From NCBI GenBank assembly GCA_003640385.1, contig RCAB01000003.1, positions 682,001 through 746,000 of the forward strand: DNA of 64,000 bases, in the 5' to 3' direction. The stretch comes from Setaria digitata. Its lineage: Eukaryota; Nematoda; Chromadorea; Rhabditida; Setariidae. Both the position numbers and the translations under genes were made by a program. The notes below the pieces were generated by a model. It saw only the letters and a list, made by a program, of their open reading frames with translations. It did no database searches and was not told where the DNA came from. Of the stretch, positions 29,837 through 44,091 are shown piece by piece (position 1 is the stretch's first letter; every line of letters starts with the position of its first letter).

Positions 29837-32800
29837 ATGCCATCTTCATCAATTCGGAAAAAAGTATGTGGCTTGATACGCACAACATTTTCATCTTTAG
29901 CCGCTGATGATGATAATGGGAATAATAATAATATTGGTGACGGTGGTGGTTTAAATGGTAATAAAAACGATGAATATATAATAAGTAATGGTACTACTGC
30001 TGCGGCAGGGATCACTGCTACTAATTCCTATCTTCCTGATGGTTGCTCCCCGTTAACTCCAACATCTAGTAATTCCTTTATTTCACAATGCATCTTCAAA
30101 AGGTATACAAATTTCAACTTATTTCAGGACAGTAGTAATTTTTTAAACATAGTGTTTTTAAATTACTAGTTTTTGACTTTAGAACTTTCAACTTTCTAAA
30201 CTGCTAGTCTCCGTTCTTCCTTTTTATATTAGAACTTATGGTTCCACATAGTTCAGTGCTTTTTCAATTGATTTACTTATTTTAGTTAAAAAATCTAATC
30301 CTGCAAATTATTTATTTGTTCAGTATAATGATTCTGCAACAGTGCATTATTATGTATTTCACTCTGTGTTCTGTATTCAGTTTCTTTGAAAAACATTGGA
30401 AACTTTTCCATTTAATTTTTAATTAAGAAGGAGATTACAGTTTCACTGGAAATTCAGCTGACTTGTACTGAAGGCCATAATCTGTAGGATTTGATTTTGC
30501 GCTCATTACATTACTTTCCAGGAAAAAAGCTGGCGTGAAATATGGAGCGGAAATTTATTCAGGTAAAACAGGCCTCGATTTACCTATTCTGTTGTTAGAA
30601 CCTTTATCCAAAGATGTCCGCGCTTCATATACTGGTCCAGAAGGTGGACTTATGGAGGTTTGCGTTTGTCGGTAAATTTACTTCGGCTCACTTCTTTTGT
30701 TATTGAAGATATATAATCATTAAGTTCAGTTCATCGAGATCAATTCTTCACATCTTTTCAGGTGGGGGGCATACGCCGTCAACCGATTATCCGGATGGCA
30801 AACTTGGATGACGAACTCTGCTTGAGTTTTGATGGTGATTTATCGGTAGATATTGGAAATTCCTTGAATGATGAATGTGAAAATGTGCAGCACAATCATT
30901 TGCGGCAATCATCATCCGGACTGATAGGCTCATGTGCTTCACTGGTTGAGTCACTTATTACTGGAGACGGACCACTGCGATCAGATACTGGTATAATAAT
31001 TGTCTTTTCTTTGATTAAGTTGAAGTTTCTCTAACTAAATTCATTTAGGATTTTATTATTTCATTTTAATGATCACTGATACTCACCCCACATGAGTTTT
31101 CTAATTTTAATCTTGAATTTATATACCTCCTACTTTTTTCACGCTGTTATAATTACACTTTTAGAAAGTTATAATTGGAGTCGTTTCGATGAAGAACGCT
31201 GTTTCGGGTTATCGACGACACTGTATGAGCAAAATCCGTTAACGGGCATTAATGCTGGTAATCCAATAGCAGATGCTTTTGGTGTTGTAGCTCGAGATAA
31301 TAATGTTGTAATGGCATTGGCGGATGGAGTTAATTGGGGCGAAGGAGCTCGTCTTGCTGCACGATGTGCAATACGCGGAGCTGTTGATCATCTCAATTAT
31401 CATCTTTTCGCGGAGGAATGCAGAACAACTACTGTTCGTTACTCACTTTTTTGCAAAAAATTTTATTATAGATAAATTTTAAACAAAATGTGGAGAAATT
31501 AATATTGTTGAAGTGTTTTCTGAAGTTATCCATTTTAACATATGAGTTTGTGAGTATTATGATAGTAATCACAAAGAGATAAATTAAGTCGTTAGCTGAC
31601 CAAATCATGGTGACATAATGATCCATATTTTGGTGACTGTTATTGAGCGTGTTCTATATGCATAACTTGTGAAATAAGCAATTTTTGTTAAGCACACTTC
31701 ACTCTCTAAAATTACTTCGGAAATTGTTAGTATGAATGAAATGGACTGAGAGTGTAACATTCTTAAAGTATTAGTAATCTTTGCAGTGAATAACGCGGAG
31801 ACAGCATACAACATACATTGGATTATAACTGGTGTTGATAATAGAGATTTGCCATTTTAGAGTTATTTTAATTGCAGTCCAAATTGACTGATGTCTTCAT
31901 GCTTATTTTAAATTTGTTAGGGATACCACTTTGTTGTCCTTCTCCTTTTATGAATTTTGCGTTTCGTCGATTTTAGGCTTATATCAGGCAACAGATAGTA
32001 CTGGTGATATCTCGTACATTTACCATTTAATATGTTATGGATTTACAATTTGGGAGTAAAATTCCTCACACATTTTGATAATATGTAATACAGTTTTAAT
32101 TCACTTTTTACACAGGTATCTTTCCTCACTGCGGCGAATATTTTCAGGAAGTATTTCATAGGTTACTTGGTGCATTTCATTCGGCGCATGCGTTAATTTT
32201 GCAAGAAGGTGGTCTTTTAACAACACTTTGTGTGGCTGTTGCTGCGCAACTGAAAGAAAGTGCCACTTGGGTACTTTGCGTATGTAATGTCGGTGATTCC
32301 TTGTGTTTCGTATACAGTCCACAGACTGGTGTACAAGAGGTACGTTGAAAAAATTCGATTATAACTGCTTTACATTAGAATTCTACAATTTTAAAAGTTG
32401 GTAAGTCCGAAGAAAGAAACTGGGATGGCGAGATGTGTTCTCGATGATTTGTAAAATAATCCCATTTAATTCATTTATTTAAAGATCACAATTGCTTCAC
32501 ATGATATATGTAGTATGCGTGATATGCGGGATGCAGGTGGTGCACTGGGACCCGTTGATGGTACGAATCCTCAACTGCACAATCTCACATGTTCGATGAC
32601 ATTTGTGGAGCCAGGTAAATATTAAATTTTCGGTGCATTTTAAGAAGCAAATAGAAAGAATCTTGGAAAACGAATTTAATAAAAAAAAGTGACACTTATG
32701 GATAAACAGTCTTATTAATTGTTAACATACATGCAGGTTATAAAAGAATATTTGCAGATGATGTAATATTCATAACATCGGATGGCGTGTCTGATAATTT

Positions 32801-35650
32801 CGATCCGGTGGTTGGGAAATTTTGTGTTATTAAGAGGCCTTCGGAACCAGTTAACCTTTCCGAAAAATGCGAGCCAGTTACAGTGTATATTTTTTTTTAA
32901 AAATATTTGTATAGATATTAACAGTAGAATTATTCCTTTTTTTTATTGGGTTAATATTTATTAACAGTGCGACATTTCATAATAACACCCAGTTTAATGT
33001 ATCCTTGCATAGTTGCAACTGATAGTGGTTCTGTGAAGGATGCAATATGATCATGATTCTGGAAGTAGTTCACTATAACAGCCGCTAGTTTGTTATTTGA
33101 GAGCATCTTCAATTGAGAGAATAATTACATTTAAAACTTTGAAATTATTGAAAGAATTATGGTTAAGATCTATCATTTTAGATCAGTGGGTAGTGAAGAT
33201 AAAAATCGTGATATTGAATTTGCTCGAATACGCACCTGCAATGCATCACTTCCATGTGTTGATGCTGAGGAACGTCATGAATTAATGTTGCTAAGGTACT
33301 GGAAATTCTTTCACTTCTATATCAGTTTGAAACGAAATTCCAAAAAATCATAAACTTCTCCATGTTCAGAGGAAAAATCAAAAGAAAATTATTTTAATTT
33401 TTCTCAAATATGCCAAAATTTTCCTGAAGAAACTATTCTTAAGGATGAGTGATATAATTTCGAATGGTATTCTTCCACCCATCTCAAGATTACGATCTTC
33501 ACCGCATCGATCACGATCACCGGTTAGTGATGGTGTTGTCGTTAGTGCCAGCAAGTTATGTCACAATCTCATTCAGTTCGCTCGGCAGTTATCAATGTAA
33601 GCTTTTTATACATGAGTTTTTTTTTTTTTTTTTTTTTTCACTATTTAATTTTGATTTTAGATTTTCCATTGAAATATCAAATTTTTTTTTAAAAAAAGGC
33701 TGTGAATATCTGATGAGGAAACCAAAAGAAAGAGTAACGACAAAATATTTGAAAGAAAGATTTTCTGCTTCTTTTCTTTTTCATACTTGTGGCGTTCAAG
33801 TCCGTAGTGAATTCTTTTACTTATTTTAAGCTTTCTCATTTTCTTACCCGTCTTCGTAGATACAAGGAACGAAATAGAAGGGAAGTTGCTGCATATATCC
33901 AGGATGCATAAGCGAGAGAATAGAAAATAGACAGTTAAAACTTAAGACTGTCTTCTCTACTATTTAGTGTTTCAGTCGTTTTCTCCTTCAATTATTTTTT
34001 ATTTTTGAATAATATTCCTAGATTTGGAACAAATCAGAAAACTGTCAGATATGTAAAAGCGACTGAGTAATGGCAATAAGTAATGGCAATAGTAATGGCA
34101 ATAATTTTATTGTGTTTTATTTCATGTATTGGTTGTTTCTCTAAAGAAACACAGCTATTTTATCCTTACTGCTATATTTTTATGGTCTCATTATTTTTAG
34201 GGCGAAGCGTCGAACTCTCGAAGATCCAGAATTGTATCAGATTGAGAAGCATTTATCAAGAAGTGAGCAACGTAATCATCGCAAGATGGTTCGATGTAAA
34301 CTGAGTGAAATGCCTGGGAAATTAGATCATGCAACGGTTGTAGCGTTTAAAGTGGGGATTTGGCCAACTAATGATGGTAATGTTTTAAAGAAGTTTTTCC
34401 AGCAATATTTATGCTTTTTCGAATTATAAATCGAAAAAACAGTGTAAATAATAAAAAGTAGTTCTAGATTTTTTTTTGTTACAAGAATTGGAAAAGAAAC
34501 TATAAATTATTATATGGTAACAAATTGTCAGAAATACGCGGTATTTTTTGGTATATATTTAGCAGTCATTTAATGTTATGAAGTTATGTGTTGAATCAAT
34601 CCTGTTGAACGCATCTTTTCATTTACATTAACTCTGATAAAATATCAAATTACCAAATTTGTTTCATTTCAGACGTAGTAAGTGAGAGATCATTAATACT
34701 GAACGACCATCTGAATGATTCATTATCAACAATACATTGCGAGAGGGATGAAGATGAGGAAAGGGAAAATAACAGTGCGCCATCTGCCATTGAAAACATT
34801 CATACAGAAATAACATGCAATGTAAATTTCATTGTGATGAATGATTTTATGGCAAATGCTAATGCTTCAATACCATGTAATGATGCAGAAACCGCAACAG
34901 TAACGCTGAATTTAAATACCGATAGCATGCCATTGAAATTAGCTGGAGTAAAGGAAGAGACTGTAAATCCTTACGATAGATCTTCACTGGTTAGTCCTTT
35001 TTTATCAGTGGATTACGTTATAAATTCATAACTGATTGCATTGATTATCTCAAAGTTAAGAGTTATTCTCGATTATAAGTCATGAGTGAGGGCATTCTGT
35101 AGTAACACGAAGACGGAGTTGAATATCCTGTACTTATTTTTAGATACCAACTAAATCGGAAGGAATGAAGATTCAGAAAAAGCATCCTCGTGGGTCGATT
35201 GGTCGTCATACACTTTCGGTGGATGTTGCATGGCTGAAGAAATTCGTAGTGCTCAAGAATTACTCAAATGGAACTCTAAATGAGGAAGACAAAATGAAGT
35301 AAAGCTTGTTCCTTATTTTAATCCTTCTCAGATTTTAAATTTTTCAGTGTGATTTTTATGGAAAACTGGCACGAATTTATTGGAAATCCGGATCTCTTCG
35401 TTCGTTTTGTTTTGCATTTATATTCAATAAATTTGATGTAAAATTACGATTTAGGAATGGTGTTGAAACCGAAAGACCACAGACACTGTCTCTGCGTCAG
35501 CGTCTTCGTAGCCTCATGGGTTCAGCTCGCAATGTAATTCAAAGCAATGCTGCCGGAACACCAAACAGGGAATTAGCTCCACGCAATCCATTCTCGAAAA
35601 AAGTCTCTTCCGCCAATTCATCGCCGAGGAAAAAACCTCAAGCTTACTAA
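29837..35650 (+). CDS. PP2C-like serine/threonine phosphatase domain protein (CG9801 type)
   Basis: Thirteen exons: 29837-30102, 30522-30657, 30762-30990, 31165-31433, 32148-32339, 32485-32614, 32758-32884, 33182-33295, 33444-33596, 34201-34376, 34673-34989, 35144-35298, 35455-35650; 820 codons, all phases joining. Strong matches to the family in Drosophila called PP2C-like domain-containing protein CG9801 (from memory): [80 protein letters not shown]. The PP2C landmarks are present in altered form: LADGVNWG where classical enzymes have DGHGG, VGDS, TSDGVSD, and [12 protein letters not shown] near the end of the domain where DN-containing sequence is usual. The metal-ligand aspartates therefore seem kept, but activity is unproven. 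The C-terminal 220 residues are low-complexity and basic at the end ([13 protein letters not shown]). TTGCAG directly before G-ATG could be a spliced-leader acceptor. Convergent with nsy-1. Confidence 0.9.
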
Positions 35651-37441
35651 GCTTGCACATACTTCAATGTAATTGTATATTATCGACTGGACACCTTTTA
35701 CTGGTACTTTTCCCTTGTACTCAAATTCGAGAAACATATGGAAGGTTGCATAAACTGCTTATCTGTTATTAGTAAAGTTGGTTCATTCTTTTTCCGGTTT
35801 TGAAAATACTTCTATTCTTAAATAAGTTGAAATTTCGATTCTGAAAGCAGATGAGCTAAAGCTATACTATTAAATGTCTGTTAGCTAAGGAAATATGTTC
35901 TATTTGAAAAAGGCCATTACATCATTAGACTGCCATCTCAAACAATTATACATAACTACTCGTATGTCCTTCAACGTCTTGGACTGCCATTATTTTAAAT
36001 CTAGGCGCCTATTCTTTTCTCGAAAATTTCACTAATTACTGCCTGCACTGCTGATTAATAACTAAACATGTAAGCCAAACACGGCTCTAGTTACCATTTT
36101 TGTTTTTTTTTTTTTTTTTTTTTTATTTCTGTGATTATGGTCATTTATAGTTGACCAGTGCATGTCATGATAAGCAATTATAAATTTCTGTATTGCGTTT
36201 TTGAACATTGTTTCCAAACCCGAAAAACATTATACTAATCCCGCATTATGTGAATTCAAAATTTCCCAGTACTTCAAATCTTTTAAAGTAGAAAAAAATG
36301 TCCTTTCCACTGTGGTTGTCGTACTGTCGTATATATATCATCACACTGATACGAAACTTCATTCGAAGAATGGCCTCAAGCAAAAATAACACCTGCTACT
36401 TACACATTTTAATTCCTAACTTATAACATTATGAATATACTCGCACGAAAACCTGGTGACTGACAGCAAGGATAAGAAGCTTGTATCTCAAACCCTTTCT
36501 TGGACTGAAACAGCGGTAAACCCACTAATAGAAACTCAGTAGCGGTGATGGTCATCTTTCAAGAAATAAAAAGGAGAAATAACACAACTCTCCAGAGGTC
36601 TACTATATGACTGCTCGGAAAACATACGTTTGCAGTTTGTGAATGAATTATTTCAGCAAGTAAACTTTAGTTTAATTTTTTGCAGATTTTACGAAATTTC
36701 TAGCTGAATTCCTACAGATATTAATTAGTTATCCTTTTCTCTTCATAATTAAAGTGAAACCGATGAAGGAACAAAAACTGTCAAATATGCAACATACAAT
36801 CTACCGTATGATCCAACAGTACTATAATTTTATTTTTTCAGTTAAGTTTCTGAATTCAAATCGGACAGCACTGTGCCAATAACTTGTTTTTACCCACAAA
36901 AAATTCGACCCTCTACATGGAGATGGAGATAGAAACAGTTACAGTACACAAAGCATTGCCCAAGTATCACATCGACAAATTTAACGACCTTAGAATTAGG
37001 TCAAGTCATCGGTACTTTCAAGAACAACGCATAGAGCATTTCTGAATTTCTGGGAGAGAAAGAATTTCCAACAATGAAATTTAAAAAATTCAAAATGACA
37101 AAATCACTAAAATAACAACAAAAGTAATTCGTCTGATTAATAAGTGCAAAAACAAGATAAATAATCCCACAACAGAACATAAATTGCCTTTTTAGAAACA
37201 TGCACTAAAATAACATTAGTAACAACAGATGTTATAGGATGAAATAGTATACAGCTACGAGGGACAGCAAAAAGTTTTGGCTAAGAGAGATACTTGATCC
37301 AAAAAGTTCGGGAGTACAGTAAATCACTGAAATTACGGATTTTATCCTAAGTAAAAAAATTTCCCACTAATTATTTGAATTTAAACGTTAAAATACACAT
37401 ATACACAAATACATACATGTACATACCACACAAGAGCGAGG
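35651..37441. other. Convergent intergenic spacer
   Basis: 1.8 kb between the stop codons of the PP2C-like gene and nsy-1. Contains a T23 tract (36102-36124) and short unconvincing open frames. It holds both 3' untranslated regions. Confidence 0.6.
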
Positions 37442-40400
37442 TCATATGTTATTTAATTCGGTAACGGTGAAGATTTCTTGATCGTTGGGCATTGAATGAA
37501 AATCCTCCGATGAGTTATACCTCGAACGACAACCCGTTGGACTTGAGAAACCGGAAAAACGTTGGTGCTCACGATGTTGTAAAATTTTTCGCCAGATACG
37601 ACATACTACACCACCTCTGCAAAAATAAAAAAAAAGGAAATTTTATTGAGTTTTCAATTTAATGAGCTCCATTACAAAAATGATGTAGGATTCTGTATAA
37701 AATGGACTATGAAAAGAAGTACAGGACACTACTAAATTCTTATTGAGAATTATGAAAGCCAGTTCAATCAATTATACCACTATAATATGACACACCTCAA
37801 ATTAAGTCTCATCAAGTCCTCTCGAGTGACAAAATCAAGAAGATCCTGCTTTGTATATTCTTCTTCTTGAATTCTACCAATTGTAGTATCATCACATCCA
37901 AAAGAACGCAACCACTGGGCCAATTCATCATCTCGAACATTTCTTAACATAAACATTGTAATTAACAGCTAAAATAAAAGTTTCCAATCACTGAAATTAA
38001 AATGTATACATGCAAATCAACATTTAAATCCAGTTCTAATTTGATTCATTTTGATCCCGTCCTCAATTTCAAGCTAATGTGAATTCTATTTCCATTGAAT
38101 TTAAGGAGATTATTCACTTACGAAGAGGGCTGAATGCGACTGAATGGTTCCTGGTCGAATGACTGAAAACTGCCAAAAGTGCATAATGGAGAAGATTTAG
38201 AACCCGTTCTGCTTTGCAATACAAGTGGTGGGAAAGATGGTAACGATGATGGTAGTGTTACCAATTGTTGATTACTCCCCGTATTATCATTGTCAGATAG
38301 CAGGTCAGATAAACGTTCCACACGTAATCTTTTTTCCTTCAGAGTAGTCTGAAGCAATTCATTGTATTCACGTTCAACGGTAACCAATTCTTCAAATAAC
38401 CTGAAAAGCGGATTGTTAATTTTAAAGAAAAAAAAAGACAAACAAGGTCCATTAATGAACCCTAAAAAAAAATCAAAGACTCGTAATACATTCTTTTGAA
38501 TTCAACCTCGAGAAAAAAAAAACACAACCGATTCACCTCCTATTCTCATCAACCAGTGTCCGCATTTCTTTCCGCATTTCAGGTGAAAAATTACCCCACA
38601 TCGCTTCACGTGAAATACCGCGAGATGCGGAACACGACTGGCTGTCCACAGTTGAATGTTCACTATGCGAACCACCACTTTCACGGGATACTGATGACAT
38701 ACGATTACCTGGTACATCCTGTACTGACAGCATGGCTGACAAGTCTGAAAATTTTGAAATCGTAGAATTATCTTTTAATTACACTAATATGCTATAGTTA
38801 ATTAAGCAGAAAGTGAGTTAAAATGGATGAATACATAGACAGGAGGTGAATTTCCTTCCAAAACCCATACTTGGCTTTTTTTTTTTTACAATTGTACTAA
38901 TTACGGAAGATTTCATACAAAAATTTTATCCATAGCGATAAGATATACAATCTCGCAAGGAGTACAAAGTATCAAAAAAACCAAGCACGGTATGATCAGT
39001 GATCTTTATTAAATGAAGTTTAAAGAAAATCTGGACGGGAATGTATATTACGAAATAAGAAAATCATTAATTCTACTAGCTTAGTGTCAAGAGAGAACTT
39101 AAATTTCTCATTCAGATATTATGGGACAGGATTATGACATTCTGTTAAACAAACAAATCAATACTATTATAGGAAAAAACAGATAGGGATTAAACTGTAA
39201 CAGTGTTTAGCTGTACTAAACTTATACTCGAAATTTTGCTACAGAAAATGAGTTCATTATTGCACAACTATGGATAATAGGGAGTATGGATATCTACTCA
39301 AACAGTAGTTCAATAAGTAATTGAGCACTGAAGACTTTTCTAAATTCTAAAAATTGTTGATGATCATTAAAGTTATTCAAGTTAACCATTAGAATTATGA
39401 CCCATTTTAATATGTAATGGCAAGTAAAATGATCCAGAAACGTTCCCGATATCATTCATATATATTATTAACACAACTTGAAATCATACCTGGAGAAAGA
39501 ATGCTAACAGCAGCTTGAACAGCACTACGTATCAAGTTATCAAGAGCAAAAATCCAGTGCGGCTTAATGGTTTGTTGACGAAGTGATGGCTGTACTGCTT
39601 CCGAAAAACCATACAGTGCAAGATTCACCTGTGATATTGCGGCCGGCTCAAAATCAAGTTGCGCTCGAACCGTATCAATTGCATCCTGAAAATCTTATAG
39701 CAAATAATTTAAAGAAATTTTGAAGAGTAATACTTATATTTTATTATGTACTGCACAAAGTCTGTCAAGCTAGCATGTCATTTATTCTATTATTTTATGA
39801 ATAACCTTGATGATTTTTCCTGTCATCTTCCAAATGAAGTTAGAAAACTTGGTGGTTTAAGACAATCCTCTTTAGAGGAGGTAATACATAAAATATAATA
39901 CACCTGTATTGGAGCTGTATCCTTTGAAAATAAATAATTGCGCATGCCAAGCAACAAGGTTAGCAGCATCTCCTGGAAATCTTGGAACTGAATATTTACA
40001 AAAATTTGAAACACAATAAAAAATTTTACGTTTATTAATGCATTTCAACACCAACTTCACGTGCGGGACAGCAGCTTTAATAGCTTACCTTTGTAACAAC
40101 CAAATCGCCGGTAAGCTGACACTTCGTAAGATGTTCATACCAATTATCAATAATCTGAAAAATAAAAGGAATATTCAACTGATTAAATAATTCCAAAAAA
40201 TGCACAAGACCTCTGAATAATAAACAACATGCAAAAACTGCAGCACATTTTAACGTATCTAAATCTTCCGCAAAGGTAGTTAGTTTTGTATATTTTCTTA
40301 AGATAAATTGGCAATTTATTTGAAACTTACTTAATCTGTTAATTTATTTGAAATTTGTACTCAAGATAAAAAGAACCAAAAGAAGGAAAGATTACTTCTA

Positions 40401-43400
40401 TTTTGTAGTCCAACATGAAACGAGCCAAAGTATTACGTCGTTCGGAATCTTTTTTAAGCATAAAAAAACGTGAAGACATTCCACTTTCGTCAGAAGCAGT
40501 CCGATTTAAAGAGCTGGAATTTGTAAACGATGGGAGTGCACCATTCACCGAAGGACTACCAAATGATGACGATGAATTCAACTGTGGATGGGTATTATCA
40601 TCTATAAAAATAAAAGCTCATTAACAGTACTTGAAAAAGAATCCAAAGATGCCGTAAAAAAAAAGGCGATTCAAACAAAAGAAATGATTACCAATGACTG
40701 GAGATGAGGGTTGACTTAGTTGGAAACTGCAAGAATTTGGACTGATAGTATTATGGTCTAGTTGATATGAAGCAAGACGCGGAGCTGTTGCACTTTCAAT
40801 TAACAAATGTAAATTTTTTACCGTTTCAGTATCTTTACCTGACTCTCCTTGTGCACCCATATAAGATACTGAGCGCTGCATTTCTGCAAATTTTGTACTC
40901 TAAATATTAAAACAAGTGTGACCACTAAAAGTTTGTTTTGAACTTTGGTTCGCAAGAAGGAGGAAAAGGTTAAAAATTAAGAAAAACGAACTTAACCGCT
41001 GGAAAAAATGAGGCTACATCAAAGACAGAACTAAATAACTTCAACAGTCGTATGAGAAAAATAAGTAAATCATAACATCCGACAAAATGATTCGTCCAAC
41101 GTTAGGAAGAAAGTAGAAATAAATGAAAACTAGATATAAAGGATTAGATTAAAATATAAAAAGCAGCAATACTGTTATACAATATCTAAACAGCTATCTA
41201 TCACCTCGGAAAATTAAGGAATGGAAAGTTAAAAGGAATGGCTTTATGAATAGTGCTACTAGCCGTATTTATGCTTGCCAAACTGAGTTATTCATAGTCA
41301 AATCTAACATGCACTTATTCTGTAGATAACACGAATACAGGGAAGACTCAGCGTGTCCTCCTCGCCTTTCGAATGATATAATGCTTGTATGTTTAAAATA
41401 AATTCTTCTAATTAACCTTTGAAAAGATGTAATACTTGATATATTTAACATAAACATACCTCGATTATATTTCCATGCTTCGAAGTGCTTTTTATTAGCG
41501 CTCCCAGTTCGATTTCTGAAAATGATAGTTCATTAGAATAGCCTTGAGAAAATTTAAATTTATAAATTCCCGACATTTGCAAGAAAAAATACTGGACAAT
41601 GGAAAGAAAAAAATACGAGTGTGGTATTAAGTGTTGTATAAATGGATCCATGAGCAACTCTGCTGCTGTGGCCCGTTTTCGTGGATCGGGTTCAAAACAT
41701 CTGCAAAATAAAAGAGTGATAGAAAGGATGAAAACTAAAATAAGGCAATCAAATTAGAAGCTTCTTTTTTTTCCAAAATAATTTATACAGATAGAGATAT
41801 ATACATTTTTCGAAACACTACTGTATAGTTGTTTTTAGTATGGAGTTCAGGTTTCAGACAAGAATAAAGCTTTTTAGTGAGTAATCACAGCCTCAAACAC
41901 AATATTCAATAATCATATTTCTTTAAGAAGCTGTTGCAAATGCCTTGCTCCACTAACCAGTGGCAAGATACCTACGAATAAATACCAGGTGGTTTTAACC
42001 ATGTAATCCTAATTCCAAAGAATTTCTAAAGTTAAGCTAAAAATTAACAACTTATAGCGCTGATATTACTAGCGAACTAACTATTTGCCCAACCTCAAAA
42101 TGAATCGTTTACATCGTTCACTTAAACCATCCGGTATTGGTGGATGCGTCTTGAACATCCCCACCTTGAACATAGCTGCTTGGGGAGAACCTAATTCAAC
42201 AAATGGAGGCCGTCCAGTAGCCATTTCAACCATCGTACAACCAAAACTCCAGATATCTGCTGGAGCACCATATCCTCGCTGTCCATGATCAATAACCTAG
42301 ATAAAAAATCATTATCAATAACTACATAAAAAATGAAGAAGGAGACAAAGCACGACATGTCTGAGAAATAATCGCAAAACTATATGCATTAGACATCTAC
42401 GGAGATTAAAAAAACGTACAAAGCAATTTCCTTCGATAAAACTCTTACTTCAGGAGCCATGTACTGTAAGGTCCCTGCGAATGTTTCGGTTACAGGATTC
42501 AGACCGGCCAATCTTTTGCATGTGCCAAAGTCAGATATTTTACAAACTCCGCTATATGTGTTTACCAGAACATTATCTCCTTTTATATCACGGTGAACTA
42601 TTTTCTGATCATGCTGAAAAAATTCAGTAAATTTATAAAACTCTTCAGTGTGAAAGAAAGATCAGAAATACATGTATTTATTGTCCTTTTAATATTAAAA
42701 GCCTCTTTTTAATAATGATAGCAATATTAAGGGAGTTTGACAGACGGCAGATTCCACTTAACTTAAAAATCAAATTTCAGTAACATTAAGAAAATACAAA
42801 GAAGGCTTAGAAAGTCTTGACTGGTAAAATGACAAAATCACAAAAAATTAAGGAGTGGAGCACTGCATATCTTTAACGTACTCTCAAATCAAATGACAAA
42901 ATGGAAGTTCATCAAAGGCCTGAGGCACAACAAAATCAATGCTAATTCCCCGTATTCAGCAGTCAGTAAGATTATTAACACATACCAGATAACGCAAACC
43001 ATCTAATATCTGTTTACCATATATAGCCATTGTTTTTTCATTATCTAACAGCGGACCCCACTTGCTTCTCAACAACGAACTTAAGCTCCCTGAAACAATG
43101 CTTACATTTGAAACTTTGAATGAAACCTAAAGTTTTCATATATTGCACACCGCCGCAATCGTTTCTTTCTCTGATCGTAATTTCACTTACCTCCAGGGAC
43201 TTGCTCCATGATAATTTGAAATATATCATTTCCTTGATCCTTTTTGACTAATTTACACCCAAGATACTGTACGATATTCTGATGTGAAAGAGTCGAATGT
43301 AACTGAATTTCTTCCATCAGTGGCTGCACTTCCTCCTCATTTTTAACTTCCACTTCTTTCACCACTATCGATCTATTATTTATTAAATCTTTTAGTCAAT

Positions 43401-44050
43401 TACAAACTTTCCTCTTGCTCTAGACCAAACATCATGGAAGAATCTTTTAGAAGTACTGTTTGGAAGAAAAACTTGGGGAAATACAGAATAGGGATGCTGC
43501 ATTTATTGCCGGCTATTAATTAAATCATGTGATAATTAAGTCATTACCCACTAATAACTTTCCATTTCTCTATTCGGTCATTCTTTTACCGTAAATATCT
43601 GATTCATAACTTGGTTTAGTTACAGCGAAGCGTCGAGAGAGCGATTAAGAAATAAAAAATAAAATAGTATACTTAATGCTAAAGTGGAAAATATATTTCT
43701 GGACTGGATAATAGAAAACTCTAAGCAGATAGCAAGAAAAATTAACTTGTCTAGGGTAAGTTCCGCAGCAAAACTTTTTACCTCTGTGTTGATAGATCTC
43801 TTCCAGCATAAACCACGCCGTATGTCCCACGACCAAGAACGACACGATCACCACTGTTTGTTAATTCATATTCGAACTAAAACATATTATCTCACCTACA
43901 ACTGCATAATGAAGACGGCACAATACTTCTGATAAACAATCAAGATTTACTAATATTTACCTCCAAACGATTCTGCGATTCGCAATCATGTAAGACTCGG
44001 CCTGCATTACCATCCAATTCACTGATCATTTCGATCAGCGAACCCATTAC

Positions 44051-44091
<41 letters not shown>

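Noticed and set aside
32101..32147. Earlier acceptor (TACACAG) for PP2C-like exon 5
   Set aside because: It gives a frame that does not join the conserved [14 protein letters not shown]. The TTTTCAG acceptor at 32147 keeps phase 0 and the conserved sequence.
38496..38765. 89-codon plus-strand frame
   Set aside because: Antisense to the nsy-1 exon 38537-38744.
40415..40624. 69-codon plus-strand frame
   Set aside because: Antisense to the nsy-1 exon carrying the conserved [11 protein letters not shown] motif.
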